A DNA stretch of 64,000 nucleotides from Dactylonectria macrodidyma (taxonomy: Eukaryota > Ascomycota > Sordariomycetes > Hypocreales > Nectriaceae), in NCBI GenBank assembly GCA_020744425.1, contig JAGMUV010000001.1:248001-312000 (forward strand). The letters are read 5' to 3'. Under the pieces are notes generated by a model. That model did no database searches. It saw nothing but the letters and a program-made list of their open reading frames with translations, and was not told where the DNA came from. The position numbers and the translations under genes were made by a program. This document shows, piece after piece, positions 24,304 through 34,150 of this stretch. Position 1 is the stretch's first letter. Every line of letters begins with the position of its first letter.

Positions 24304-25790
24304 ATGTCCGGACCCTCCGGACCCTCCGGACCCTCCCGCTCACAGCTTGAAATGCTTGCGTTGCTGGAGCGGATTGGAGGCTCCGTCAGTCTCGTTTCAG
24401 TCATGACCATCTTCGTGACATATGGGCTTATCGCGCGGGCCCGTAATCCACGAAATACCTTTATTTTGTTTGCCAGCATCGCTAATGTAGGCGCTAGCAT
24501 AGGCTGCATTATCTCTCAGGATGGTTTACATGCTGGCGAGGACTCTATCCTCTGTAGGACGCAAAGCTTCTTAGTACACATGTAAGTACGAAACGAGTCT
24601 GGTACATCTGGTCAATAGTCATTCTAATAATATTACCTAAGTTTATGCAGTCTGATGCCTGGTGGTCCTTTGGAATGTCATTTAATACATTCTTAGTTGT
24701 CTCTGGCCGGACAGATCCAAATACTTTTAATAAGTGGATATACTCCCTTATCTGTTTCGGAGGGCCTTTTATTACTGGCTTTACGCTGTTTTTTATTTCT
24801 GATCCAGTTCGCGGTCCTGTATATGGCGCGACCTTGGTAAGATACCGCTTCCTCCCTTGGCAGGACTTTGTTTTGACACCTTATTCAGGTCTGGTGCTGG
24901 ATTCGAGAAGACTGGGCCAGCATTCGACTGTTCACCTCTTATATCTTCGTCTGGATTTGTATTATCGGATCACTTATTCTGAACACGATTGTTAGCTACC
25001 GTATCTTTTATATACAGAATCAAATCCGAAGCTTTTCAAACCCACTAAGCCTATCAGCTATTGATAACCAGGTAACATTATGCTTCTAACCCCTATCTTA
25101 TTATAAGCTTTAACTGAGGAATATATATAGTTACCACTCATAAATACGCGCTTTAATACGCAGGGCTCCGAACATCCAATAATCAATACTCAAGACTCCA
25201 TAACTCACGCGCTAACCTCCGATATCACAAAGCCTATGCCAATAGTTGTCGATTCGACGTTACGAACCCCAGATACCTCTCTCCACATCCCAAAGAGTAG
25301 ACTCTCCTTGGAAATAACGTTACATAGTGGTAGTGATAACGTTCCCAAAACACCACGCATCGTTAATGCAACTAAGGGGGTTATATCTAGGTTCCGCCTC
25401 CAAGACCCTATCAAGCGAGCATATCTCCGTACAACCTTTATGTTCACTATCAGCGTCCTCGCCACATGGGTCCCAGCAAGCATCAACCGCATCCGCAGCC
25501 TCACAGGCGGCACAATCCCATTTTCGAACCAGGTTGTCATGGCGGCCGTCATGCCACTCCAGGGCCTATGGAATGCTGCGATTTTCTTCGCAACCAGTCA
25601 CAGTGTTCTACGTGAGGTGGCACGGGAGAAATGGGGCCTCTGGGTCTTGAAGTCTACGACCATCGATGAGGAGGTGATGGAAAGGGTGGCTGTAGGGGAG
25701 GCACACGTGGATGAAGATCCAGACAGGACTGATTCAGGAAGCGACATTGAGCTCCGTCACGTACCAATAATACCAGTTAAAGGAAACTGA
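24304..25790 (+). CDS. Seven-transmembrane cAMP-receptor-like GPCR (4 exons proposed)
   Basis: The protein is a plasma-membrane receptor of the fungal cAMP-receptor-like/Git3-type class, expected to signal through a heterotrimeric G protein. Proposed exons are 24304-24573, 24651-24836, 24889-25071 and 25164-25790, giving about 421 residues. Introns 2 and 3 are clean GT-AG and in phase. Seven hydrophobic segments are visible: SLVSVMTIFVTYGLIA, TFILFASIANVGASIG, the AWWSFGMSFNTFLVV helix, SLICFGGPFITGFTLFF, SYIFVWICIIGSLILN, TTFMFTISVLATWVP and VVMAAVMPLQGLWNAAIFF. A W-C-W-I-R-E-D-W motif precedes TM5, as in this class, and Cys in C-R-T-Q is the likely TM3 disulfide partner. The long third loop and acidic tail are cytoplasmic. 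The N-terminus has an S-G-P repeat. The odd point is intron 1: the strong donor at 24582 does not keep the frame with any nearby acceptor, so the weaker donor at 24574 was used. Stop TGA at 25788. Confidence 0.85.
24307..24336 (+). repeat. 9-bp coding repeat at the GPCR N-terminus
   Basis: TCCGGACCC is repeated three times in frame and encodes Ser-Gly-Pro repeats immediately after the start codon. It is a short, potentially length-variable tract. Confidence 0.85.
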
Positions 25791-25926
25791 TGAGGATAGT
25801 GGATGCTGTGGGAAGTATTCGTTGTTAATAATGTTTTTCTCTCCTAACTTAGACATTATAATATGCCATTAAGGGATTCGAGGTCAGGCTCGTACGATTG
25901 CTATAATATGGATCACAAATTATTAC

Positions 25927-26546
25927 CAGTGTGGGAAATAGGCGGTCCATAATGGGCTCTTGGACTGGACCGCCTATTCAGTCCAGTCCAGTCCAGCAAA
26001 ATTTCTGGACCAGGTGGTCCAGTCCAAGGTCATAGGACAGCCTGGACCGCCCATTTAAGGCCCATATTCAGGGTGGTCATCAATTCAATCTGGGGCGTCG
26101 ATTGAGTTGAAACAGGGTTGGCACGGTCTGTTATATGGTACGTGCACGCTCGCACGGTTCACATGTTGATCTTTCGTCCACCGGAGGCATCAGTGGATTG
26201 AATTGATGACCACCTTGCCCATATTGTTAGGTGAGTAAATAGTGCAATCTGATTGGTTGAGTTTGGTGGAAATTATGATTATTTGACCAGCCTACATACC
26301 TTCGAAATCTATCCTAAAGCAGACATTGCAGAGTAAGAAGTTGGCAGCATGGCAGGCTGGCCGCGCAGGCAGCTGCTGAAGCATACCTAGGCACAACAAC
26401 GCCGAAACTTCATCACCATACCAAGTTTTAGTCTGAACTTGGTACCAGTCCAATTAAGGCAGGCGGTCCAGTCCAGTGCTTCCTGTTACGTAGGCGGTCT
26501 AGTCCAGGGTGTCTGGACTGGACTGAACCGCCTATTTCTCACACTG
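25927..26546. mobile_element. 620-bp hAT-like MITE with AGGCGGTCCAGTCC subterminal repeats
   Basis: The terminal inverted repeats are CAGTGTGGGAAATAGGCGG and, at the right end on the opposite strand, CAGTGTGAGAAATAGGCGG. Several direct and inverted copies of GGCGGTCCAGTCC / GGACTGGACCGCC lie just inside both ends, as in hAT-type non-autonomous elements. The 8-bp flanks do not match, so any duplication has decayed. No reading frame is present. A second MITE is nested at 26069-26217. Confidence 0.75.
26069..26217. mobile_element. 149-bp hAT-type MITE nested in the 620-bp MITE
   Basis: 22-bp inverted repeats start CAGGGTGGTCATCAATTCAA on the left and CAAGGTGGTCATCAATTCAA on the right (opposite strand). 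The element is flanked by a perfect 8-bp duplication, CCCATATT, at 26061-26068 and 26218-26225. The CA-G-G-G ends and the 8-bp duplication are diagnostic of hAT transposition. It is non-coding and little mutated, hence probably young. Confidence 0.9.
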
Positions 26547-27525
26547 CATTCGATCAAGAGCCGTAATTTTGCAGTCTCGGTTATAGGCTCTCAAGCCTGC
26601 TGCTAGGCAGTTGCATCGTGGGGTCGTTAAACTCGATCTTCAGACCACATAGGTCGTAGTAACTAGTGCCGTAAGCAGGCAACTGGCCAATGGTTATTAC
26701 CTCAATAGGGGATTAGTACTGGGGCCAGTGCTCTTCCTAAGATTAAGCAGCTGATTGATAGTAGTTTTCGATTATTAGGGTTTAGTTCTGCTACGCCTGG
26801 GAAGTAACTGGCTATTAAGCCTGGTTCCTGGCCTGGTGTATCGATTAAGTGTATAAGGGCGTGCTATAGTGAGAATCCACTGGCGACACAGTCTGAAGAG
26901 TGTATAATAGCGGGTGCTGCTATTAGTATAGGTATAAGCTATCCTGCATTAAGAGGCTCTGTACTGAGGCAGTAGAGAAGGTGCTCGGGCTGCTTTGAAT
27001 AGACATTGCGATCCCTAAAGGTAGGTATAATATTTCTAAGGAAGATCTATTAACCTGCTATTAGGTAAGCTAATATTAGTGCTAAATAGGGCTAGTGCTC
27101 ATTTTTGCGATTCTTAGGTTACTCTAGTTAATAATATAATATACTAGTTAAGGAGTGCTTATTAGTTAATAGAGTATATGCATATTGGCTTACTATTTAG
27201 TGATAGCTTATGTATAAAACTTAGGAGGGATACTAAATAGGATAGCGTATTAGCTAATGTATTCTTATTATTAGAGGGAGTAGGCGTGTATTTACTATTT
27301 AAATTTAGAAAATGAAATAGCATAGTATAATAAGCCTTATAGTATTAAGTTAATAGGAATCATATCTTAAGAAGACCAGGTCATTACAGAGGTCTATAAA
27401 GTAAACAGGGATTTATTAGAATCAGAGTCTAATAAGTAATTATCTAGGATATTATTAGGGTTCAGCCCTTATTAGTATAACCTCTACTAATGCTTAAATA
27501 TAGTGGGTTTTTAGTAGAAGCTATT
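26547..27525. other. Moderately RIP-affected stretch without a recognisable gene
   Basis: AT content rises steadily from about 26600 to 27500. No motif or repeat was recognised on either strand. Confidence 0.4.
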
Positions 27526-27710
27526 ATCTTATTAGTAGACATAGGTTAACTTATTTAGCCTTACTAACCTCTTTAAGCAGTTATTATAACTATACTCATA
27601 AGAGCGCTTCTTAGTATAGAGTAGTTAGTAACGAGCGAGACTAGAGGACTGTTTTACCAGTTAGTAAGTAAGAGTGCTATAAGCATAAGTAGTAACTTAC
27701 ATTCGAAAAG
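27525..27710 (-). pseudogene. RIP-degraded C2H2 zinc-finger gene relic
   Basis: In one minus-strand frame the segment reads S-S-S-L-A-R-Y-x-L-L-Y-T-K-K-R-S-Y-E-Y followed by S-Y-N-N-C-L-K-R-L-V-R-L-N-K-L-T. This fits tandem C2H2 fingers (SLARHxLLHTKKRxYEC...C...F.RL.KLTRH) in which Cys/His codons became Tyr (TGT to TAT, CAT/CAC to TAT/TAC) and a Gln became a stop. All these changes are G-to-A or C-to-T. The linker H-T-K-K-R-x-Y resembles the usual TGEKP-type linker. Boundaries of the original gene are not visible. Confidence 0.5.
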
Positions 27711-27962
27711 CGTTTCCTATAGCCAATATATAAGCACTCATAAGGCTTCTTACTAGTGTGTGTTCAGATATGGACAGTTAAGGCACTTCGCTGAATGAAG
27801 CTCTTCCCACAGCCTGGGGTAGAGCAAGAGTAAGGTCGCTCGTTGGTGTGAATTCGATAGGTATATGCAGTGCAAAGTTAAGTGTGGAGAAATGGCAGAA
27901 AGCTTAGGGGCCGACAAGTAATCAGGATTGGTCAAACAGGCAGGAGGACAGGAGTGTTGGCA
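27711..27962. other. Short spacer between zinc-finger and P450 relics
   Basis: No gene was seen. The minus-strand open frame (27753-27935) has no recognisable feature. Confidence 0.4.
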
Positions 27963-27984
27963 TCAGAGGCGGAACCACTCTGGA

Positions 27985-28610
27985 GGTTTCACCTTTCTAA
28001 ATTCTTTACAGGTGAAGCAGAGCCCCAAGCACCTAACCCTCTCTCGCGGATGGGTCAACTCTCGACCGCCCATCTCCATTTTGACACGGAATCCCTGAGG
28101 TTTTACGAACCATCGATTCACCGTCTTCCACGGTGAGTTGCTGCATAGGGTCATGTTGAAGCCCTGGGCCCCATAAGACTTCCATTCACCCCAGCGGGAA
28201 AGGACTGTCCATCAATTTCTACGCCACCTCCTGGAACGACTCTTTCCAGCGGCCGTCCCGCGGCAGGATGAAGTCTCAACGCCTCCCTGATAACGGTCTG
28301 AAGGTACGGCATCTGTTGGCGTTTTTGCAAGGCAACATACTCGGCCGCTTTGGGACAATTCTTGTCAACTTCTATCCGGTGTTCTCAGCAAGAAGAATAG
28401 AATAGCACTTAGGCTGATTGCTGTCGTGTCAGATCCGGCAACCACGTTTGAAACGCAGCCAGTGAGAATGCGATACTCGGCGAATATTTTCTTGTCTCGC
28501 TCGTGCTTCTGGAAAAGTTTGGTCAGGAAGTCGACGGTGCCTTCGTGGACATTCATTTCCTTGTCCTTCTCTCTAGATTACTCGCCAATGCCCTGATGTT
28601 CATCCATTCG
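27985..28610 (-). pseudogene. Cytochrome P450 pseudogene lacking the heme-binding loop
   Basis: Three P450 blocks follow one another on the minus strand. First is an I-helix with V-A-G-S-D-T-T-A-I-S-L-S-A-I-L-F-F-L-L (28556-28370), preceded by F-L-T-K-L-F-Q-K-H. Second, in a different frame, is E-V-D-K-N-C-P followed by the K-helix T-V-I-R-E-A-L-R-L-H-P (ExxR motif) and R-V-V-P-G-G-G-V-E-I-D-G (about 28365-28170). Third, in another frame, is the C-terminal W-F-V-K-P-Q-G-F-R-V-K-M (about 28100-28050), typical of pisatin-demethylase/benzoate-hydroxylase-like fungal P450s. The PERW region and the F-x-x-G-x-R-x-C-x-G heme loop between blocks two and three are missing, and the N-terminal half is not found upstream. 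The gene is therefore truncated, frameshifted and internally deleted, mostly by deletion rather than RIP. Confidence 0.85.
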
Positions 28611-28838
28611 GTCGCAGGTGAAAATCAAGCTTACCCCCATGGTGAATAGACTGGAGTTTACCGCTGGCAGGGAGCAACTACTTAAATATCAGTCTCGATT
28701 TGAGTTTTCCAGCTTGAAAAAGCTAGAAAAGCTTGATCTTGGTCATTATATAGCATCGGGTTTTTGAAATGCTTAAATTATGTACATAAGTATGTTATTT
28801 TGACAGAGTGGAAGCAACTTGCATGCCTTCGAGCTAAC

Positions 28839-30744
28839 TTAAATTTCCATTCGAGGTCCTTTATACTCCTTCTTCGCCCACAGCAAGTAGTATATAATAC
28901 TAATAACTACAACTCCGCCGGTCATCAGCGGGGCATAGTTTACTGTAGATGGGGTAACAGGGGTTGCCGGAGGCCAGAAGCTAAAGAACCAGACAAAAAT
29001 TATAAAAAGGCATCCAAAGCCATTGTTAATAATGCCCAAAATGCCAGGGATATGCCAAGGACCCCAAACGAGAGACTGACCCTCGCCAGCATTAGTGTCA
29101 GCTAGAGCAGGAAGAGCAGTTGGATCAGGCATCTTATAGCCCTTGCCACAGCGGCGGTAGAGAAGGAGACATGCGGCTATAAGGTAGGACGAATATAAAC
29201 TAGAAACAGAGAGGGAGATAATAGCATAAAAGACAACAGTAGAGCCGATATTAATAAGGCCGATGAGGCATGAGACGATAGTAGTAATAGCAAGGGCCCA
29301 GACAGGGATATGCGTGCGAGAGTGGACCTATAATCAGAGTAAGTCAACCTATATGTAATTCAAAAGTACTACCTAAAGCAGAAGGAAGCTATACCTTCGA
29401 TAGACTGGACCAGAATGGCAGACCACGATCTCTTGCAAAAGCCCAGAGTACGCGGGAGGTGGCGGTAGTAATCCCAATAACAGCAGACATGGTCATAAAA
29501 ATAATCAGAGAAGACATGGCAGCAGCTCCACCCTTAGATCCTACAGCCTGGTAGAAGATCTCGATATAAGGGTAGCCAGTCGGAGAGGCAATAGCCTTAT
29601 CAATATCGATACTGCTGTAAAGTACAGCAATAATCGTAGTAAAGCCCATAGCTCCATTGATTAAAATACTAATCATAATAGATCGAGGGACGACCCGAGA
29701 AGCATCCCTGACTTCTTCGCACATCTATACACTTTAGTTTATAATCTTATATTACCCGTAAAGCAGCCAGTATAAATATTCAGCTGAACAGAAAGGGGGG
29801 CCTTACATGGAAGGAGCAGTCAACACCTAAAGTATTCCAAGTTAGTTCTTATATCAAATATCCAAGACAGACAGAAGATCTTGACGCTTACCAGCAAAGG
29901 CGAAGACAGCACCTAGCAATCCAACGAAGCATGACAAGCCCTGTGAGGGCCACATGCCTTGGTTGCGAAACTCGAGGAACATACTGGATGTATCGCCGCC
30001 GTGGGACCCAAAAGTGACCAAAGGGACTAGAATAGAAAAGAAACCAAGAATATGCACTACTAGGAACATTCCCTCAAGACTAGGAAGCATAGAGCTAACA
30101 ACCGTATTGACGAAGATACCAATCAAGATACATAAACAGAGCATCAATGAGCCCTGCCACGACTGAGGATTGTATGATGGGGTCATAAACGCAACAAGAC
30201 CCTGTATCTGGGTAGCAGCAAGGAAAGCGGCGCCAGCACAGGTACCTTGCCATCCAGCCAGAGTTAACCAGCCAGTAATGTAACTCAGGAACCTAGAACA
30301 CGATCGAGGGGCCAGCATAGCTACCCAGTGATATTGGCCACCAGACGTAGGAGCGATAGACACAAGCTCACAAAGAGTCGAGAAGACGCTGATGTTACCG
30401 ATCCAGACGAAGATAAAACCGTAGATGAGGCCAGCGGGGCCGCCGTTTGCAAGACCTGGTGCAAGGCTCGTAAGTGTGGCCTCCCATGTTGTGAGGATGG
30501 CACAGCTGAAGCCCAGAATGGTCAAGTAATTGAAGTTTCGCTACATAAAAATTCCTGTTTAGTTTTATCGTAGTGGCGACGAGAGGGTTTGGAAGCCAGC
30601 CCAACATACCACGAGGATGGATTTCTTGCCCAACCTAGCCAATTGCTCGGTATCGAAATCCTCTGTAATAGTCTCAATTCTGGGCTCTGGGGTTTTACTC
30701 GGGCGCATGTCGCTGAGCTCGCGGCTCTCGCGTCCAATCTCCAT
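28839..30744 (-). CDS. Amino-acid/GABA permease (APC superfamily), 5 exons, intact
   Basis: This polytopic plasma-membrane transporter belongs to the fungal GABA/choline-type branch of the amino-acid permease family (UGA4/HNM1-like). It probably imports an amino acid, GABA or a related amine by proton symport; the substrate cannot be read from sequence. Exons on the minus strand are 30744-30610, 30540-29892, 29826-29807 (20 bp), 29724-29395 and 29327-28839, giving 540 residues. All introns are GT-AG (65-82 bp) and in phase. The start at 30744 (M-E-I-G-R-E-S) is preferred over an upstream ATG at 30819 because the hydrophilic N-terminus fits the family. Family marks include F-E-D-F-D-like acidic N-terminus (E-D-F-D-T-E-Q-L), the G-x-x-x-T-x-W-E-A-T TM1 region, T-S-G-G-Q-Y-H-W-V after TM2, H-M-C-E-E-V in TM6-7, and R-x-L-W-A-F-A-R-D-R-G-L-P. 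About twelve membrane segments are visible. No stop or frameshift was found. Confidence 0.93.
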
Positions 30745-31482
30745 TTTGAAGAATGAGTGCGATTTTGTGTCGATTGGCGGGGTGAGAGTCGAATAGGAAA
30801 TAGGAACGATAATAAACACTGGTGCGCCCCCCTCAGATCAGACGGGTGCTGAATGTGGGAGATGAGTTAAGTAGGGGACGGTGATGGAAGGAAGTCCTGG
30901 TATCTAACACTGCACGGGGCCTACATATTAATAAGTATAGTTAATAGAAAACAGAACCCAACCAGAGCGAACCCCTGAATTGGCTGCGACGAGCTGATGT
31001 ACCTGGTGTAATAAGGTCATATTATTAGTGGCGTCTCCAAAACTGAACGTACCAACATTCTTCCTCACCCTATAAGACTGGTTAGTTGTAAGGTCGATAT
31101 ACGTTAAGGGGTTAGCACCGATCGATAACGCCCAGCTAGAGTGGTGGCGGCAAGCCATTTTATTGACCAGCCATTTATTAACCAGTAAGCCACAGGAACT
31201 CTCTAAATAAGTTGACGCCCGGCTATAGTACAGGCACAGCTTTCTAAAGAAGGTGATGGATTCAATACGGCTAGGATGATCAGAGCCTTCAAAAGGGGTT
31301 TTCTGTGGAGACCAAAGATGATTGTATTGATGTGTGTATGATCTAGGATGCCTCCGGCCCCCTCTTTTCTCCTGAGGGGTTTTTCTAGTCATCTGACTAA
31401 GGCTAGGATATTGATACATCAGAGGTTTATCACGTGAAGGGTCAGTCTAGTACTTTACTGATAAAAGCGCCCGCTTAGTATA
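30745..31482. other. Upstream region of the permease, no recognised gene
   Basis: This contains the presumed permease promoter. A 163-codon minus-strand open frame (31419-30928) has no family motif and biased composition. I do not call it a gene. Confidence 0.4.
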
Positions 31483-31832
31483 CTAGGGGGGTCTCGTCAT
31501 TGCATTCCATTTCACTACAGCTCAACCCCCCGTTCGTCCCTCACCGGGGGTACGTTAACTAGCCAAAAGTTCGGCGACTCGCTAAATACCTAAAAAATAG
31601 GTGTATTTCCTAACAAATTTATGTACCTTCTCCAAAAAAGAAAAAAAACTGTGACTTATTCAAAAATTACCCCCGTAAAAATACACTGCTTAATATGAGT
31701 TTTTAGGTGTAAGGCAATGTACCTAAAATTTGGCGAGTCCCCGGACTTTTGGCTAGTCAACGTACCCCCGGTGAGGGACGAACGGGGGGTTGAGCTGTAG
31801 TGAAATGGAATGCAATGACGAGACCCCCCTAG
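31483..31832. mobile_element. 350-bp palindromic MITE with TA duplication (Tc1/mariner-type)
   Basis: About 110-bp inverted repeats begin CTAGGGGGGTCTCGTCATTG at both ends and match with only a few differences. They enclose a short AT-rich centre and are flanked by TA on both sides (31481-31482 and 31833-31834). The long GC-rich arms would fold into a hairpin. No coding capacity was seen. Unlike the surrounding repeat blocks it is hardly RIP-damaged, so it is probably recent or too short for RIP. Confidence 0.88.
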
Positions 31833-31834
31833 TA

Positions 31835-32091
31835 CTCGCTTAATGCGGCATAGAGCCGGTCTGTTCAAGCTGTCGCGCTATCTGCAGCAATGCAGTGATC
31901 TGATATGGCCAATTCGATCGAGGACTGGGCCGACCCGGCTGCCTGGTGTGACACTTCGCAATGAACCAGGGAAGAGACCGCATTAACATCTCCATATTAT
32001 CCCTTTGAGTGTGGTAAGACTACACTTGCGCTAGCAGCAGGGATCTAGACCAAACTAAAATGCTGCAAATTAAAGGTACCTCTGCCTCCAC
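31835..32091. other. Spacer between MITE and PiggyBac relic
   Basis: No feature was recognised. Confidence 0.4.
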
Positions 32092-32715
32092 CTATTTTAT
32101 GTAGTGATAAAAGTCCCAGCAATTTCCCGATTTACAAAGAGATACATCACACTGCTCACAACGCCAACGCGATTGCCGTCTGCCGCTATTACTGTTGCCG
32201 GCTGTTGCTTCCAACGGCCGCCGCGGCCGCTGCTCGCCTTGCCGTACGTTCTGACAAGCCCGGCATGCTGACGGATTCTTCCTTCGGACCCAATTATGCT
32301 GTGAGACAGGCGTAAAGTCATCTCCAACCCGAAACCTTTTGCGGGCTTGACTTGCTGGTGCGTACGCAGCCATGAGGTCATCAACAATGCGTTGCCGCCA
32401 GTCCCCTGGGTTAGTTATCGGCTGCCACTGTGGCTGCCCTTGCTTCTGTAAAATGAAGCTATTCACAAGGGCTATTTCTAGCAAAAAGTCCCAAGCGAGG
32501 GATTTCTAAGGGCCCCTACGCACACGGCGGTTGGGGCCCCAATAAGACCGTAGTTGGTCACCGCGGTCTACTGCGTTCATCTCGAGGTTATAAGCAGCAG
32601 CAATAGACGGGATAGAAAGCTCTTTGACGGGCTCATCACTGAAAAAACGCTGTATCGGCCGTGACTGAATTTGGTCCCCTGTCGGCTTCTTCCTCTTACA
32701 GCTAGTCCTTTCACT
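32092..32715 (-). pseudogene. PiggyBac-type transposase, C-terminal part, one internal stop
   Basis: This is the C-terminal part of a fungal PiggyBac-derived transposase (DDE_Tnp_1_7 family). Upstream block: S-R-P-I-Q-R-F-F-S-D-E-P, then A-A-A-Y-N-L-E-M-N-A-V-D-R-G-D-Q-L-R-S-Y. The D in VDRGDQLRSY lies in the conserved catalytic-core end of the family. Downstream: K-S-L-A-W-D-F-L-L-E-I-A-L-V-N-S-F, then T-G/V-G-D-D-F-T-P, and a C-terminal Cys-rich zinc-binding tail (C-R-A-C, C-E-Q-C, L-C, C-W-D-F-Y-H). A single TAG at 32507-32509 interrupts an otherwise continuous frame. The N-terminal two thirds are absent: at about 32715 the sequence changes into an ACGTA-family transposon end. The region has ordinary GC content, so loss was by disruption rather than heavy RIP. 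Confidence 0.88.
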
Positions 32716-32760
32716 AACGTACATGATAAGCTTATGTCACAGACAAGCATGTGTCACAAA
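32715..32760. mobile_element. Single end of an ACGTA-family DNA transposon
   Basis: TA followed by ACGTACATGATAAGC is identical to the first 15 bases of the MITE at 42695. It is followed by TTATGTCACAGACAAG and CATGTGTCAC, which has the same spaced-repeat layout as GCGAGTGCACC...GTGAGTGCACC in that MITE. It abuts the PiggyBac reading frame, so it likely inserted at a TA there. No matching opposite end was found downstream. Confidence 0.55.
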
Positions 32761-33555
32761 AAATCTCAACCTTCAAAACAGAAATCACCAGAAAAGCACA
32801 ACAAACTCTCTAATCAATTAAAATCAATTGCTGTATTCTTCTTCAGATATTGCAACAACTATTTGACATGTCCTTGCGTTATGTCCCGTCTTGCCGCATC
32901 CTCCACAGCGCCTTTCCCTCGGTCGCGCCCAGACAAAGGCGACAACGAAGCCTGGTTGAGATAGAGGCTGGAAACGATGAGATACGTGCGTCTTTGAGAA
33001 ATTTTGACGAACTCACAAAAGAAAGTTGCACAGTACCGCAATAGCATGTCGCTGTTGCTTCTTCCTTCGTTGACCAGCCATCTTGCGCAAGGCCGGCCTT
33101 GGGGAAGAATGACCTTGTCCCATCGATACTTCATCAGCCATGCTTATAGGGGTGATAGGTTGAAGAGAGAGGCAATCTCCTTTGTACCTTCGTTAATAAA
33201 GTGTGAAACCTTTATTCTGATAGGTCGTGGTTTCCTGAAGGCTATGGGAAAGTAATTTCACTATTTTCTCAGCTGTGAGGCCATTCTATATATTTATATA
33301 CCTACTGACAGCAATGAGCAATTGGTTTCGCTCCTACTCAGGCCCTTACGGCCGCAACTCCGCAACTCCACACCCATTACCCGGTATAAACCTAAATCTT
33401 TCTCGTGTTACATAGGCAAGATAACTTATCAGGTTATCATTCAAGCGGAATAATTAATTTGCCTTAAGTGTCACTTGTGGTATGCCATGCGGGCACTATT
33501 ATATAAGTGACTCGAGATCGTACGAGAAGCTCTTGTCATCTTAGGATTGCATTGT
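32761..33555. other. GC-normal stretch without a recognised gene
   Basis: Short overlapping open frames occur on both strands (the longest about 97 codons), but no motif was recognised. It may be the interior of the truncated transposon whose end lies at 32715. Confidence 0.4.
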
Positions 33556-33559
33556 TCCT

Positions 33560-34150
33560 ACGGAGTAGATCCATAATAGTAGCTCATTCCGTATTTCCGT
33601 AGAGTAACATTCACTCTGACCGAAACTAGCTAATACTAAGATCTGGTCTCCCAGTCCTGTCTGGGCTTCGGGTCCTGGACCTTAGCTGTGGCGTTAGGTG
33701 GTTTTCTCGCTAGGTACGAAGTGCGGGCGCTTCGTCTGTTTACGCAATTGATCTGTCGTAAAATATGCTCGACCGAGCGTAAGCCATGACGGAAGACCCC
33801 AGTATTATATACGAGCGGGTAGACTTGGACAGTCTGAGACTCCCAGATTCTGATGAGGGGATATACGATGTGGTGTTTAGCTCGCTTGCACTTCACTACC
33901 TCGTCCACTTCCCAGAACTAGTTAAAGTGAACTAAGTGCTCAAACCCTGAGGTCCTTTCGTATTCTCTACCAAGCACCCGGTTTTTACTGTACTATTTAT
34001 ATAGATATGAATATGAGTAATTAAAGACTCTTTAGTAAGCATAAGCTAGAGTAACTAGGCCAGTATAGAGCTAAAGTCAAGCTAATTATCTATAGAGAAG
34101 AAATACGGCTCGTTAGAGCAGCGTTTCTTATCTTTTTAATAATAATGCAT
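33560..34150 (+). pseudogene. Class I SAM-dependent methyltransferase pseudogene grading into RIP
   Basis: One plus-strand frame reads R-S-G-L-P-V-L-S-G-L-R-V-L-D-L-S-C-G (SAM-binding motif I), A-G-A-S-S-V-Y-A-I-D-L-S-x-N-M-L (motif II with acidic loop), Y-E-R-V-D-L-D-S-L-R-L-P, then V-V-F-S-S-L-A-L-H-Y-L (motif IV), V-L-K-P-x-G-P-F-V-F-S-T-K-H-P-V-F-T (motif V/VI). This order is that of small Methyltransf_11/25 enzymes annotated as generic SAM methyltransferases. At least six stops are present (for example where W, E, R and G are expected), mostly of the RIP type. 5' of about 33990 the DNA is GC-normal; 3' of it the frame dissolves into TpA-rich sequence toward the MITE at 34373. The C-terminal part is unreadable. 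Confidence 0.85.

Noticed and set aside
30928..31419. 163-codon minus-strand open frame upstream of the permease
   Set aside because: There is no recognisable motif or plausible intron continuation. Composition is not clearly coding, and it lies in the probable promoter region.
32859..33134. 91-codon minus-strand frame upstream of the PiggyBac relic
   Set aside because: I checked it as a possible N-terminal transposase part. No PiggyBac motif matches, and the ACGTA transposon end separates the two.
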